Assembly: GCA_045594705.1 (NCBI GenBank)
Contig: JAZNZB010000009.1
Span: 1-31,409 of the forward strand
Length of the DNA: 31,409 nucleotides
Direction: 5' to 3'
Source: SVQP01 sp045594705
Lineage (GTDB): Bacteria; Bacillota; Clostridia; Oscillospirales; CAG-272
Position numbers and translations under genes: made by a program. The stretch's first letter is position 1, and every line of letters begins with the position of its first letter. Positions 13,409 to 22,119 of this stretch are shown piece by piece. The notes under the pieces were generated by a model that saw only the letters and a program-made list of their open reading frames with translations, made no database searches and was not told the origin of the DNA.

Positions 13409-15811
13409 TTACGCTCTGAGCGCAATCCCCAGCTTGAACTTCAGATCATTGATGATCTTCTTGGAAATCTTGTCAGCTTCTTCCACGGTCAGGGTTCTGT
13501 CTGCGGCGCGAAGCGTGACGCGGAATGCAACACTCTTTTTGCCTGCACCCAGCTTTTCGCCGCGGTAAATATCGAACAGCTCAACGTTTTCAACCAACGC
13601 GCCGCCTGCCTTGGTGATCACGCTCATGATCTTACCAACCTCAAGCTCTTCCTCGCAAACGAACGCGTAATCACGGGTAGCAGCGGGGAACTTGGGCAGA
13701 GGCTTGTAGTCGGGCTCGGTGTTGGAAACCTCAAACAGTGCGTCAAAGTCGATCTCCGCGCAAAGCACGGGAATATTCATTCCGTAGTTGTCAGCCACAA
13801 CGGGGTGGATCTGACCGAATACACCCAGATACTTGCCGTCGGCAGTGGTTACGGTAGCACATCTGCCGGGATGGTAGGAGGGATTTTCTGTGCAAGCGGT
13901 GTAAACGGGAGCCTTGACGCCTGCCATCTTGAGCAGATTTTCCACAGCACCCTTCATGCAGTAGAAGTCAGCGTCACCGTACATGCCCAGGGTGACAACC
14001 GTCTTTTCCTCGGGCAGCAGCGCGGGATCTGCGTCGGGCAGATAAATGGTAGCCATTTCAAACAGACGCACATTCTGATTGGAGAAGTTGTTGTTTCTCT
14101 GCAGCACTTCCATCAAAGAGGGCAGCGCGGTGGTACGCATGACGCTGGTATCCTCGCCAAGCGGGTTGGAGATGACGACCGAGGTGCGCAGCGCACTGTC
14201 GGCGGGCAGAGCGATCGCGTCGTAGTACTTGGGGCTGATAAACGAGAAGGTCTGGATCTGCGAGATGCCCATGCCGTACATCAGCTGCTCGGTAGCCACA
14301 AACAGCTTTTGCTTGGGGGTGCGCATGCCCTGTGTGGTTTCAGCCTTGATGCAAGAGGAGGGAATCTTGTCATAACCCCAGATACGGACGATCTCTTCTG
14401 CGATGTCCTGCATGCAGCCAAGGTCGGAACGGAAGGAGGGCACGTAGATCTTGCCATCCTCTACGCGGCATTCCAGGGTTGCCAGAATGTCGATCATGGT
14501 CTGCTCGTCGATCTCGGTTCCAAGGAACTTGTTATACTTGTCGGGCGTGAAGGGCAGGATGGTTTGCTCCTTCTTGCCGGGATAAACGTCGATCAGGCCG
14601 TCTACTACGTCACCTGCGCCCAGCATTTCAACCAGCTGGCAAGCGCGCATCAGACCGGGCAGGCAGTTTTCGGGGTCAAGACCCTTTTCAAAGCGTGCGG
14701 AGGACTCGGTTCTCATGCCGTTCTTCTTGGCGGTTACGCGGGTGTCGGGACCTGAGAAGCAAGCGGACTCAAATACGACGGTCACGGTGTCGTTTTCAAT
14801 TTCACTGTTCAGGCCACCCATAACGCCTGCCAGAGCGCAAGCCTTGTTTTGGTCTGCGATAACCAGCATGGAGGAGTCAAGCGTATGGCTGATGTTGTCA
14901 AGGGATACGAATACCTCACCGTCAGCAGCGCGACGTACGTTGATCGCCTTGCCCTCGATCTGCTTGTAATCAAAGGCGTGCATGGGCTGACCGTATTCGA
15001 GCATGACGTAGTTGGTAATGTCAACGATGTTGTTGATGGGGCGCACACCTGCAGCGCGCAGACGCATACGCATCCAGTCGGGGGAGGGAGCGATCTTGAC
15101 GTTCTTGACTACCTTTGCGGCATAGCGGTAGCACAGATCGGGCGCGCTGATGCCAACCGAGAGGTAGTTATCGATCGAGTCACCGTCGCCGGCACCCTTG
15201 ACCGATACGGGAGGGATGTGCCAATCAAGATCCATGGAGGCTGCGGTCTCGCGTGCAAGACCGATGACGGACAGACAGTCGGGGCGGTTGGAGGTGATCT
15301 CAAACTCGACCACGGTGTCGCGGATCAGAAGGCAATCGCACACGTCCTGACCGAGGTACTGACCGTAGCAGTCGTCCAGGATCCAGATGCCGTTTTCTTC
15401 CTTACCGGGGCAGTCGTGAGAGGTAAGCCCCAGCTCGCCAAACGAGCAAAGCATGCCGTTGGAGTCCACACCGCGCAGCTTGCCCGCCTTGATCTGCTTG
15501 CCCTCGGGCAGATTTGCGGGAGCAACTGCCGCGGGAACGATTGCGCCAACGAACACGTTCTGCGCACCGGTGACGATCTGAATGGGAGCTTCTGCACCCA
15601 CGTCGATCTGACAGATCCAAAGGTGATCGGAGTCGGGATGACGCTCCATGGCGACCACCTTACCGATCTTGACGTTGGTAACGTCACCTGCCAGTACCTC
15701 ATAGCCCTCAACCTTGGAGCCGGTGTTGGTCATGCGGTCGCAGTACTTCTTGGTGTCAGTGATCTTGTCTGTATCAATATAATCGTGAAGCCAGTTGAAT
15801 GAAAGATTCAT
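13409..15811 (-). CDS. pheT: Phenylalanine--tRNA ligase beta subunit
   Basis: 800 aa, full-length bacterial type. Residues about 40-150 form the EMAP/OB tRNA-binding domain (KVVAMERHPDSDHLWICQID). The B3/4 editing domain follows (about 210-385, with NIVDITNYVMLEYGQPMHAF), then B5, the catalytic-like core, and the C-terminal ferredoxin-like anticodon-binding domain (FPAATRDYAFVCEEE ... VAFRVTLRAADRTL). RBS AAAGGAG precedes ATG 15811. It starts 18 bases after pheS and forms the alpha2-beta2 enzyme with it, under the T-box upstream of pheS. Confidence 0.98.
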   Translation of the reverse strand: MNLSFNWLHDYIDTDKITDTKKYCDRMTNTGSKVEGYEVLAGDVTNVKIGKVVAMERHPDSDHLWICQIDVGAEAPIQIVTGAQNVFVGAIVPAAVAPANLPEGKQIKAGKLRGVDSNGMLCSFGELGLTSHDCPGKEENGIWILDDCYGQYLGQDVCDCLLIRDTVVEFEITSNRPDCLSVIGLARETAASMDLDWHIPPVSVKGAGDGDSIDNYLSVGISAPDLCYRYAAKVVKNVKIAPSPDWMRMRLRAAGVRPINNIVDITNYVMLEYGQPMHAFDYKQIEGKAINVRRAADGEVFVSLDNISHTLDSSMLVIADQNKACALAGVMGGLNSEIENDTVTVVFESACFSGPDTRVTAKKNGMRTESSARFEKGLDPENCLPGLMRACQLVEMLGAGDVVDGLIDVYPGKKEQTILPFTPDKYNKFLGTEIDEQTMIDILATLECRVEDGKIYVPSFRSDLGCMQDIAEEIVRIWGYDKIPSSCIKAETTQGMRTPKQKLFVATEQLMYGMGISQIQTFSFISPKYYDAIALPADSALRTSVVISNPLGEDTSVMRTTALPSLMEVLQRNNNFSNQNVRLFEMATIYLPDADPALLPEEKTVVTLGMYGDADFYCMKGAVENLLKMAGVKAPVYTACTENPSYHPGRCATVTTADGKYLGVFGQIHPVVADNYGMNIPVLCAEIDFDALFEVSNTEPDYKPLPKFPAATRDYAFVCEEELEVGKIMSVITKAGGALVENVELFDIYRGEKLGAGKKSVAFRVTLRAADRTLTVEEADKISKKIINDLKFKLGIALRA

Positions 15812-15829
15812 ATTTCGCTATCTCCTTTC

Positions 15830-16840
15830 TCAGAACTGCTCAAGGAAACGCACGTCGTTCTCATAGAACAGACGAATGTCGTCTACGTGATACTTGAGCA
15901 TGGCGATACGCTCGATACCCATACCGAACGCGAAGCCGCTGTATTCCTCGGGGTCAATACCGCACATGGAAAGCACGTTGGGGTGCACCATGCCCGCGCC
16001 CAGAATTTCGATCCAGCCCTCGCCCTTGCAAAGTCTGCAGCCCTTGCCGCCACAAGCGAAGCAGGAAACGTCAACCTCTGCGCTGGGCTCGGTGAAGGGG
16101 AAGTGGTGAGGACGGAAACGGCAGCGGGTCTCTTCGCCAAACTGTGCCTTTGCAAAGGTCTCCAGCATGCCCTTGAGATCACCCATGGTAATGCCCTTGT
16201 CTACAACAAGGCCTTCCATCTGATGGAACAGGGGAGAGTGCGTTGCGTCCATCGCGTCGGAGCGGTAAACGCGTCCGGGGGAGATGATACGGATGGGGGG
16301 CTTTTGCACTTCCATGGTTCTCGCCTGAACGGGAGAGGTCTGGGAGCGCAGCAGAATGTTCTCGGTGATATAGAAGGTGTCCTGCGTGTCTCTTGCAGGG
16401 TGGTTTTCCGGAATGTTGAGCTTTTGGAAGTTATAAAGGTCGTACTCTACCTCAGGGCCTTCTGCAATCGAGAAGCCCATACCGATAAAGATTTCTTCCA
16501 TATCTCTCTGTACGCGGGTCAGGGGATGTACGTGACCGACGCGCATGGTCTTGCCGGGCATGGTCACGTCCAGCTTTTCGGCCTTGAGCTGCTCAGCAAG
16601 TGCACCTGCCTTGAGAGCCTCTGCCTTTTCTGCAATAGCGGCCTCGATGTCGGCACGCACCTGGTTTGCCAGCTGACCGATCACGGGTCTTTCCTCGGCA
16701 GTCAGCTTGCCCATACCGCGCAATACGGCGGTCAGCTCACCCTTTTTGCCAAGGTACTGGATTCTGATCTGCTCAAGATCTTCGCCGGCAGCGATCTTTT
16801 CAAGAGCCGTCGTGCGAATTTGATTCAGCATTTCTTTCAT
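15830..16840 (-). CDS. pheS: Phenylalanine--tRNA ligase alpha subunit
   Basis: 336 aa, class II synthetase. An N-terminal coiled coil (residues 1-85) for tRNAPhe is followed by motif 1-type GFSIAEGPEVE, motif 2 RVYRSDAMDATHSPLFHQMEG and motif 3 GFAFGMGIERIAM. A CxxxC/CxxC-like patch (CFACGGKGCRLC) lies near the active site, as in many clostridial PheS. Start ATG 16840 has AAGGAAGGA upstream; the longer open frame reads through the T-box and is not coding. Confidence 0.98.
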   Translation of the reverse strand: MKEMLNQIRTTALEKIAAGEDLEQIRIQYLGKKGELTAVLRGMGKLTAEERPVIGQLANQVRADIEAAIAEKAEALKAGALAEQLKAEKLDVTMPGKTMRVGHVHPLTRVQRDMEEIFIGMGFSIAEGPEVEYDLYNFQKLNIPENHPARDTQDTFYITENILLRSQTSPVQARTMEVQKPPIRIISPGRVYRSDAMDATHSPLFHQMEGLVVDKGITMGDLKGMLETFAKAQFGEETRCRFRPHHFPFTEPSAEVDVSCFACGGKGCRLCKGEGWIEILGAGMVHPNVLSMCGIDPEEYSGFAFGMGIERIAMLKYHVDDIRLFYENDVRFLEQF

Positions 16841-16886
16841 GATGAATTCCTTCCTTTTATTGTTCAAAAAATTATTTGTAAAAATA

Positions 16887-17152
16887 TAAAAACCGCCCCA
16901 CAGACATGGGACGGCAAAATTACCGCGGTACCACCCAATTAAAGGCGAGTTGCACGTAGTGCACAAAGCCAACACTCTGCCGACCGATAACGGTGTCTGC
17001 CGTGTCCCGCTACCATAGCCATTCGACTAAAATCGGCTCACAGGACCTGCTCCGAAGGGAAATGCAACACACGCCACGCAAGGTCGCTTCCAGCCGCGTC
17101 GACCCTCTCTGTGTACGCGCTCTCGTGTGCGCTGACTTCATCATCGCATTTA
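16887..17152 (-). promoter_or_regulatory. T-box riboswitch controlling pheST
   Basis: The T-box consensus is present at 16922-16940 (read TTGGGTGGTACCGCGG on the minus strand). The competing terminator (stem at 16892-16915, U-tract 16887-16892) lies 3' of it. Upstream, Stem I shows the AGAGAG bulge (17105-17110) and distal-loop GCTGGAAG (17087-17094). UUC triplets, fitting tRNAPhe, occur on the 3' side of Stem I (17059-17061 and 17054-17056), but I could not fix which is the specifier by hand folding. Uncharged tRNAPhe should stabilise the antiterminator and allow pheST transcription. Confidence 0.95.
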
Positions 17153-17159
17153 CCGATAC

Positions 17160-17188
17160 ATTATAGCATAATGAAAGATAAAATGCAA
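17160..17188 (-). promoter_or_regulatory. pheST promoter
   Basis: On the minus strand, TTGCAT (17188-17183), 17 bases, TATAAT (17165-17160), with an extended -10 TGC. Transcription would start about 8 bases before the T-box Stem I. Confidence 0.88.
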
Positions 17189-17195
17189 GAGGTTT

Positions 17196-17431
17196 GGCGA
17201 ATATTTTCGCCTAAATGGATGAAAAGTTTGGATCGAGCCTTTTCAGAAAGGCATGGTGGCGTGTAAATGTTGTTACACGTTCGAGTGTTAGTGACGCCAC
17301 CCTGATGCTGGACTTCTGCGAAATCCAGCATCTAATACTTAACTGGCAGAGCCCCAAGTCGCCTCCGCAGAGGCGAAATACTCTTTACGCTGTTTTTTGT
17401 TCTTTTTGCAGCTACTCCGTCAAAAAAGAAC
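17196..17431. repeat. Hairpin-rich intergenic element
   Basis: Five inverted repeats in 236 bases: GGCGAA/TTCGCC (17196-17211); GGTGGCGT (17255-17262) with ACGCCACC (17294-17301), overlapping CGTGTAA/TTACACG (17260-17266, 17273-17279); GATGCTGGA/TCCAGCATC (17304-17312, 17324-17332); CGCCTC/GAGGCG (17360-17365 and 17370-17375, approximately); GTTCTTTTT/AAAAAGAAC (about 17399-17431). A plus-strand open frame (17215-17460) has no RBS and is not called. No T-run follows the central stems, so these are not simple terminators. Confidence 0.6.
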
Positions 17432-17510
17432 GGAAAGGGTTTTCTCAATGTATACCATAAAGCATGGGCACAGTTTTAACTTATTCCATATTGAAATAGA
17501 AAACAAAGCA

Positions 17511-17536
17511 AAGGCAGAGCCGCGTGGCTCTGCCTT
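17511..17536 (-). terminator. Terminator of the gltX-glnS operon
   Basis: Perfect 11-bp stem AAGGCAGAGCC (17511-17521) / GGCTCTGCCTT (17526-17536), 4-base loop. On the minus strand a T-rich tract follows, and the DUF1294 stop lies 8 bases upstream. Confidence 0.88.
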
Positions 17537-17544
17537 ATTTCGTA

Positions 17545-17880
17545 TTAAATTACGCCTAACGCAATCACTGCCGTCACGCCGACGATTGCTGCAATTTGCA
17601 GCACGGCAATGCCGAAGGTCAGCCATCTTTGCCCGTGCTGGGTCTTGTGGCGGATCAGTGTCATGGTCGCAAACATGGCAAGTGCACCGCCAAGCAGGGG
17701 CAAAATATAGAACAGCACCTTTTCGGGAACACGCAGCTCAACCTTGCCTTTTTTGGAAATGGCTTTGTCGTAAATGCATACGACGATCGAGATCAGAGAA
17801 ATGACGACCAACCAAGCCCCCAGAATCGCATAGGGAATGGAAAAGGGAGTCAGGTTTTCGATCATGGTTGCAATAGTCAT
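17545..17880 (-). CDS. DUF1294 membrane protein
   Basis: 111 aa, three or four TM segments. The DUF1294 core is visible: YDKAISKKGK, then RVPEKVLFYILPLLGGALAMFA and a RHKTQH motif. No function is known for the family. The ATG at 17880 follows AGAGGTGG, which overlaps the glnS end, so it is the last gene of the MBL-gltX-glnS transcript. Confidence 0.88.
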   Translation of the reverse strand: MTIATMIENLTPFSIPYAILGAWLVVISLISIVVCIYDKAISKKGKVELRVPEKVLFYILPLLGGALAMFATMTLIRHKTQHGQRWLTFGIAVLQIAAIVGVTAVIALGVI

Positions 17881-17891
17881 ACAGCCACCTC

Positions 17892-19544
17892 TTACGCCTT
17901 GAAGCTGTCTCTCAGTCCTACGACACGGTTGAAGGTGTCGGCGTTCTTGGAGTCCTTGCAGAAGTAGCCGACACGGACAAACTGGAACTTGTCTCCCGGC
18001 TTTGCGTCAGCCAGGCAAGGCTCAACCATCGCACCCTCCAGCTTGGAGAGAGAGTCGGGATTGAGGAAGTCGAGATAGGTCTTTCCTTCGGGCACGTCAG
18101 CTGTGTTCTCAATGTTGAACAGGCGATCATACAGCATCACGGTAGCGGGCTTTGCATATTTTGCGGACAGCCAGTGGATGGTGCCCTTGATCTTTCTGCC
18201 GTCAGCGGGCATGCCGTTGCCGGTCTCCAGATCTGCGGTTGCATGGATCTCCTTGATCGAGCCGTCAGAGTTCTTGACGATCTCACCGCAGCGGATGATA
18301 TAGCCGCCCATCAGACGAACCTCGCTGTCGGGCTTGAGACGGAAGAACTTGGGAGGCGGAACCTCAGCAAAGTCGTCGGCGTCGATATAGATCTCGCGGG
18401 TCATGGGAACGTCGCGTCTGCCAAGCTCCTCCTTTTGCGGATGGTTGGGCAGGCTGATCATCTCTTCCTTATCCTCGGGATAGTTGTCAATGATGACCTT
18501 GATGGGATTGACGATGGCAACACGGCGCAGTGCGTTTTCATTCAGATCGTCGCGCACGCAAGCCTCCAGCTGACGAACGTCCACGGTATGGTCGGTGTTG
18601 GTTACGCCCGCTTCGCGCACAAAGGTAAAGAGTGCGTTCGGGGTGTAGCCTCGACGGCGCAGACCGCAAAGCGTGGGCAGACGGGGGTCATCCCAGCCGT
18701 CTACGTGGCCTTCTTCAACCAGCTGACGCAGATAACGCTTGGACATGACCGTGTAGGTGATGTTCATGCGGCCAAACTCCCACTGGTGAGGCTTCTGTGC
18801 AAATCCGATCTTATCCACCACCCAGTCGTAAAGCGGACGGTGGTTTCTGAATTCGCTGGAGCAAAGGGAATGGGTAATGCCTTCCAGTGCGTCCTGAATA
18901 GGATGCGCGAAGTCGTACATGGGATATACGCACCACTCGTCACCCTGGCGGTGATGGTGGATGTGCTTGATTCTGTAAATGACAGGGTCACGCAGATAGG
19001 GGTTATCGCTGGAGGGGTCGATCTTGGCGCGCAGTGTGCGTGCGCCGTCCGGGAACTCACCGTTCTTCATTCTTTCGAACAGATCCAGGTTTTCTTCCAC
19101 CGAGCGGTTACGGTAGGGGGATTCCTTGGAGGCAACCGAGCGGTCGGTGCCCTTGTAGTCGGCCAGGTCGTCCTTGGAAAGGTCGCAGACGTAAGCGTCG
19201 CCCTGCTTGATCAGCTGCACGGCAAACTCGTAGCACTTGCCAAAGTAATCCGAGCCGTAGAAAACACCGCCCGTGGGGGTCGCACCCAGCCACTCCAGGT
19301 CCTCGCGGATCGAGCGAACGAATTCGTCGGATTCCTTTGCGGGGTTGGTGTCGTCGTAGCGCAGATTGAACAGACCGTTGTACTTGTTGGCAACGTCTGT
19401 GTTGATGCAGATGGCCTTGACCGAACCGATGTGCAAATAGCCGTTGGGCTCGGGCGGGAAACGGGTGTGGATCTTGAGCTCGGGGGTGATGCCAAGATCG
19501 TTGTCAACGATGTCAAAAATAAAGTTATTGTTGGTTTCTGCCAT
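17892..19544 (-). CDS. glnS: Glutamine--tRNA ligase
   Basis: Class I synthetase, 550 aa, directly charging tRNAGln with glutamine. The N-terminus carries RFPPEPNGYLHIGS (HIGH-type motif, H38), DDTNP, and a catalytic core with VMSKRYL (KMSKS-type). The C-terminal two beta-barrels for the anticodon begin at about residue 340 and include the CGLRRRGYTP and FFRLKPDSEVRL stretches. RBS and start ATG 19544 are consistent. It follows gltX by 27 bases. Most Bacillota make Gln-tRNAGln by GatCAB instead; see the finding. Confidence 0.97.
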   Translation of the reverse strand: MAETNNNFIFDIVDNDLGITPELKIHTRFPPEPNGYLHIGSVKAICINTDVANKYNGLFNLRYDDTNPAKESDEFVRSIREDLEWLGATPTGGVFYGSDYFGKCYEFAVQLIKQGDAYVCDLSKDDLADYKGTDRSVASKESPYRNRSVEENLDLFERMKNGEFPDGARTLRAKIDPSSDNPYLRDPVIYRIKHIHHHRQGDEWCVYPMYDFAHPIQDALEGITHSLCSSEFRNHRPLYDWVVDKIGFAQKPHQWEFGRMNITYTVMSKRYLRQLVEEGHVDGWDDPRLPTLCGLRRRGYTPNALFTFVREAGVTNTDHTVDVRQLEACVRDDLNENALRRVAIVNPIKVIIDNYPEDKEEMISLPNHPQKEELGRRDVPMTREIYIDADDFAEVPPPKFFRLKPDSEVRLMGGYIIRCGEIVKNSDGSIKEIHATADLETGNGMPADGRKIKGTIHWLSAKYAKPATVMLYDRLFNIENTADVPEGKTYLDFLNPDSLSKLEGAMVEPCLADAKPGDKFQFVRVGYFCKDSKNADTFNRVVGLRDSFKA

Positions 19545-19571
19545 GGTTTTATCCTCTTGGTTATATAAAGA

Positions 19572-21257
19572 TTAAAGGGTTGCAAGCATTGCTTCAAGAC
19601 GGGCAACGGTTCTGTCGTAGCCTAAGATCTGCATGACCGTCCAAAGATCGGGCGCATTGGTTTTGCCTGTGACAGCTAGACGCAGGAACATCGAAATATC
19701 GGCCACGCTGCCCTTGTATGCAGAGGGATCAGCCTTATACGCCTTCATATCTGAGGTGTAGCCAAGGCCTGCACCGATCTCCTTGATCTTTTCAAACCAG
19801 GTGTTCATGTCGTCCGAAATATCAAATACCTTGATAAAGCCTTCAAGCGTTGCCTTGATATCGGCTCTGTCAAACTGCTCGGGGTACTGCTCTGTCAAGG
19901 TGAACAGCTCGTCGTAGAAGAAGCCCATGTAGGGGCGTGCGTCCTTCCAGACCGCCAGATCCTTGCGGGGCTTTTTACCACCGCGGCCGATGGCAAAAAT
20001 GTTGATCGCGTAAACAGGATCACGGGAGAGCAGCTCACCGAATTCGGGATCGTAGGTTTTTGCCCACTCGGTCACCGCCAGAGTGACCTTCTGTGCGCTC
20101 ATGCGTGAGATCACGTTCTTGGAAACGTCGTTCAGCTTGTTGAAATCAAACAAACAGCCCGAAGCACTCATCTTCTTGATGTTGAAGGGGAAGTCGGTGT
20201 ACGGCTTTTCGGGGTTCTGCGCGTGCCATTCCTCGTAGTTGGAGTTGAGCAGCGTCATGACGTACTCGCAAACGCACTCGGGCGCATAGCCCATCGCCGC
20301 GTAGTCGTCCATGTTAGCCCCCATGTCGCGTTTGGAAAGCTTCTTTTTGTTGCCGTTTTCGTCCAGACGCATGATCTGCGAGATATGCATGTACTTAGGC
20401 AGACGGAAGCCAAGATAACGGAACAGCTGAATGTGCTTTGCAAGACTGGGCAGCCATTCCTCACCGCGAATGACGTGCGTAGTGCCCATCAGGTGGTCGT
20501 CCACCGCATGTGCGAAGTGGTAGGTGGGGATACCGTCAGACTTGAGCAGCACGAAATCCTCGTCGTTCTCGGGGATATCCAGCTTGCCTCTGACAAGGTC
20601 GGTAAAGGGGGTCTTTTTATTGGGATCACCGTCAGCCAGAATTCTGAGCACGAAGGGGTTGCCCGCAGCCAGATTTTCCTTGACCTCGTCCATGGTGATG
20701 GCACGTGCGCGGAGCATCTCTGCGCGACGCTCTTCTGCCTGCGCCTGCCAGTCGGTGTTTTTGATCTCTTCCTTTTTATTAATCGCCTGCAGTGCTTCCA
20801 GCTCCTCCTCGGTGGTGAAGCAGGGGTAAGCAAGACCGCGGCTGACCAGATCCTTTGCATAGGTCTGGTAGATCTCTGCGCGTGCGCTCTGCTTGTAAGG
20901 GCCGTATGCGCCTTGGTCGCTGACCTTGCCGGTTTCGTCAAGGATCGCACCCTCGTCAAAGTGAATGCCGTAGTGTGCCAATGTCTTGATCAGACCCTCG
21001 GCCGCACCGGGAACCTCGCGCTTGGCATCGGTATCCTCAATTCTCAAGAAAAATACGCCGCCGCTCTGGTGAGCCAAACGCTCGCCGACCGTTGTGGGGA
21101 AGAGACCGCCGAAATGTACGAAGCCTGTGGGGCTGGGGGCAAAACGGGTGACCTTTGCGCCCTCAGGGAGCTGACGCGCGGGATATGCCGCCTCAATATC
21201 GGCAGGAGTTTTGGTGATCTGCGGGAACAGCAGATCGGATAACAGTTGATAATCCAT
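19572..21257 (-). CDS. gltX: Glutamate--tRNA ligase
   Basis: Class I synthetase, 561 aa, longer than the common ~490 aa. A 35-residue extension precedes RFAPSPTGFVHFGGL, where the HIGH-type motif reads HFGG (H48). Then FLRIEDTDAKREV, HVIRGEEWLPSLAKHIQLF and KKLSKRD (KMSKS). The GluRS-specific helical anticodon domain forms the C-terminus. It begins 45 bases after the MBL gene and precedes glnS. With glnS alongside, this GluRS could be discriminating (tRNAGlu only); that is inference. Confidence 0.96.
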   Translation of the reverse strand: MDYQLLSDLLFPQITKTPADIEAAYPARQLPEGAKVTRFAPSPTGFVHFGGLFPTTVGERLAHQSGGVFFLRIEDTDAKREVPGAAEGLIKTLAHYGIHFDEGAILDETGKVSDQGAYGPYKQSARAEIYQTYAKDLVSRGLAYPCFTTEEELEALQAINKKEEIKNTDWQAQAEERRAEMLRARAITMDEVKENLAAGNPFVLRILADGDPNKKTPFTDLVRGKLDIPENDEDFVLLKSDGIPTYHFAHAVDDHLMGTTHVIRGEEWLPSLAKHIQLFRYLGFRLPKYMHISQIMRLDENGNKKKLSKRDMGANMDDYAAMGYAPECVCEYVMTLLNSNYEEWHAQNPEKPYTDFPFNIKKMSASGCLFDFNKLNDVSKNVISRMSAQKVTLAVTEWAKTYDPEFGELLSRDPVYAINIFAIGRGGKKPRKDLAVWKDARPYMGFFYDELFTLTEQYPEQFDRADIKATLEGFIKVFDISDDMNTWFEKIKEIGAGLGYTSDMKAYKADPSAYKGSVADISMFLRLAVTGKTNAPDLWTVMQILGYDRTVARLEAMLATL

Positions 21258-21302
21258 TTTGTTTTCCTCAATATATAGTATTATTTTTTGCTGATATGTT
21301 TT

Positions 21303-21920
21303 TTACAGGTAAAACGCGACGTCCAATGCATTGCCAAGCAAAGCGGATTCTCCGTGCCCGGGGTATACGGTAATATTTTTGGGATACTGTCGCAGAGCAC
21401 ACAGTGATGTGCGCAGGGTGAACGCATTGCCGCCATGCAGATCGGCTCTTCCATAGCCTTGGGCGAACAACAGGTCTCCCGTGAACATGACGCGCTCTCC
21501 CGGGATGTAGTAGCAAACCGAGCCTTTGGAGTGGCCGGGAAGGTGAATGACCTCAATATCCATGCCGCCCAGATTGATCTTATCGCCTCCCTTGAGCAGG
21601 CGTTCTGCAGGTGCGTACGAAATATCCTGCCCGAAAAACAGGGAAAAGGCGTTCTTTCTGCCGTCTGCCAGCATTTCCGCATCCTCTTCGTGGATCATCA
21701 GCGGAGCAGGGCAGGCGCGACGCAGCGTGTCGATCGAAACGATATGATCGAAGTGTCCGTGAGTCAGAAGAATACCCGTAAGTGTTGCTCCCATCTGCTC
21801 CACTCTTTGCAAAACAGACTTGGCAGAAGCACTGGGGTCGATGACCATCGCTTCTCCGCCGTGTTCTATAATATAGCAGTTTGAGTTATACGAGCCGGGA
21901 AAAAGATTGACAATTTGCAT
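21303..21920 (-). CDS. MBL-fold metallo-hydrolase (glyoxalase II/YcbL-like)
   Basis: 205 aa. Zinc ligands in LLTHGHFDH (HxHxDH), LPGHSKGS, TGDLLF and the final YPGHGES. It is compact and lacks the C-terminal helical domain of true glyoxalase II, so YcbL-type hydrolase is the better description; the substrate is unknown. RBS TTGAGGAAG precedes ATG 21920. First gene of the gltX-glnS operon, with its own promoter upstream. Confidence 0.9.
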   Translation of the reverse strand: MQIVNLFPGSYNSNCYIIEHGGEAMVIDPSASAKSVLQRVEQMGATLTGILLTHGHFDHIVSIDTLRRACPAPLMIHEEDAEMLADGRKNAFSLFFGQDISYAPAERLLKGGDKINLGGMDIEVIHLPGHSKGSVCYYIPGERVMFTGDLLFAQGYGRADLHGGNAFTLRTSLCALRQYPKNITVYPGHGESALLGNALDVAFYL

Positions 21921-21952
21921 ATCTTCCTCAACTTTACATAAGAATTCATAAT

Positions 21953-21981
21953 ATTATACCACACATTGATCGTTTTGTCTA
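21953..21981 (-). promoter_or_regulatory. Promoter of the MBL-gltX-glnS operon
   Basis: On the minus strand, TAGACA (21981-21976), 17 bases, TATAAT (21958-21953), with extended -10 TGG. Confidence 0.82.
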
Positions 21982-22032
21982 CACTTTACAAAGAAAAAAG
22001 AGTCCTGCGATTTGGCGAGAAACTCCAAAAAC

Positions 22033-22078
22033 AAAAAAAGAGAGAGTTTCACGGATTTTCCATGTTACTCTCTCTTTT
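22033..22078. terminator. Terminator of the solute-binding protein gene
   Basis: 12-bp stem AAAAGAGAGAGT (22036-22047) / ACTCTCTCTTTT (22067-22078) with an inner 5-bp stem in the loop. The minus strand continues with a long T run; the plus strand also has TTTTGTTTT. Confidence 0.85.
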
Positions 22079-22119
22079 GTTTTATCATTGGGTTTATATT
22101 GGTTTACGTATGGTGATTA

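Noticed and set aside
17215..17460. 81-codon open frame on the plus strand
   Set aside because: It runs through the hairpin-rich element, has no RBS and its product shows no domain.
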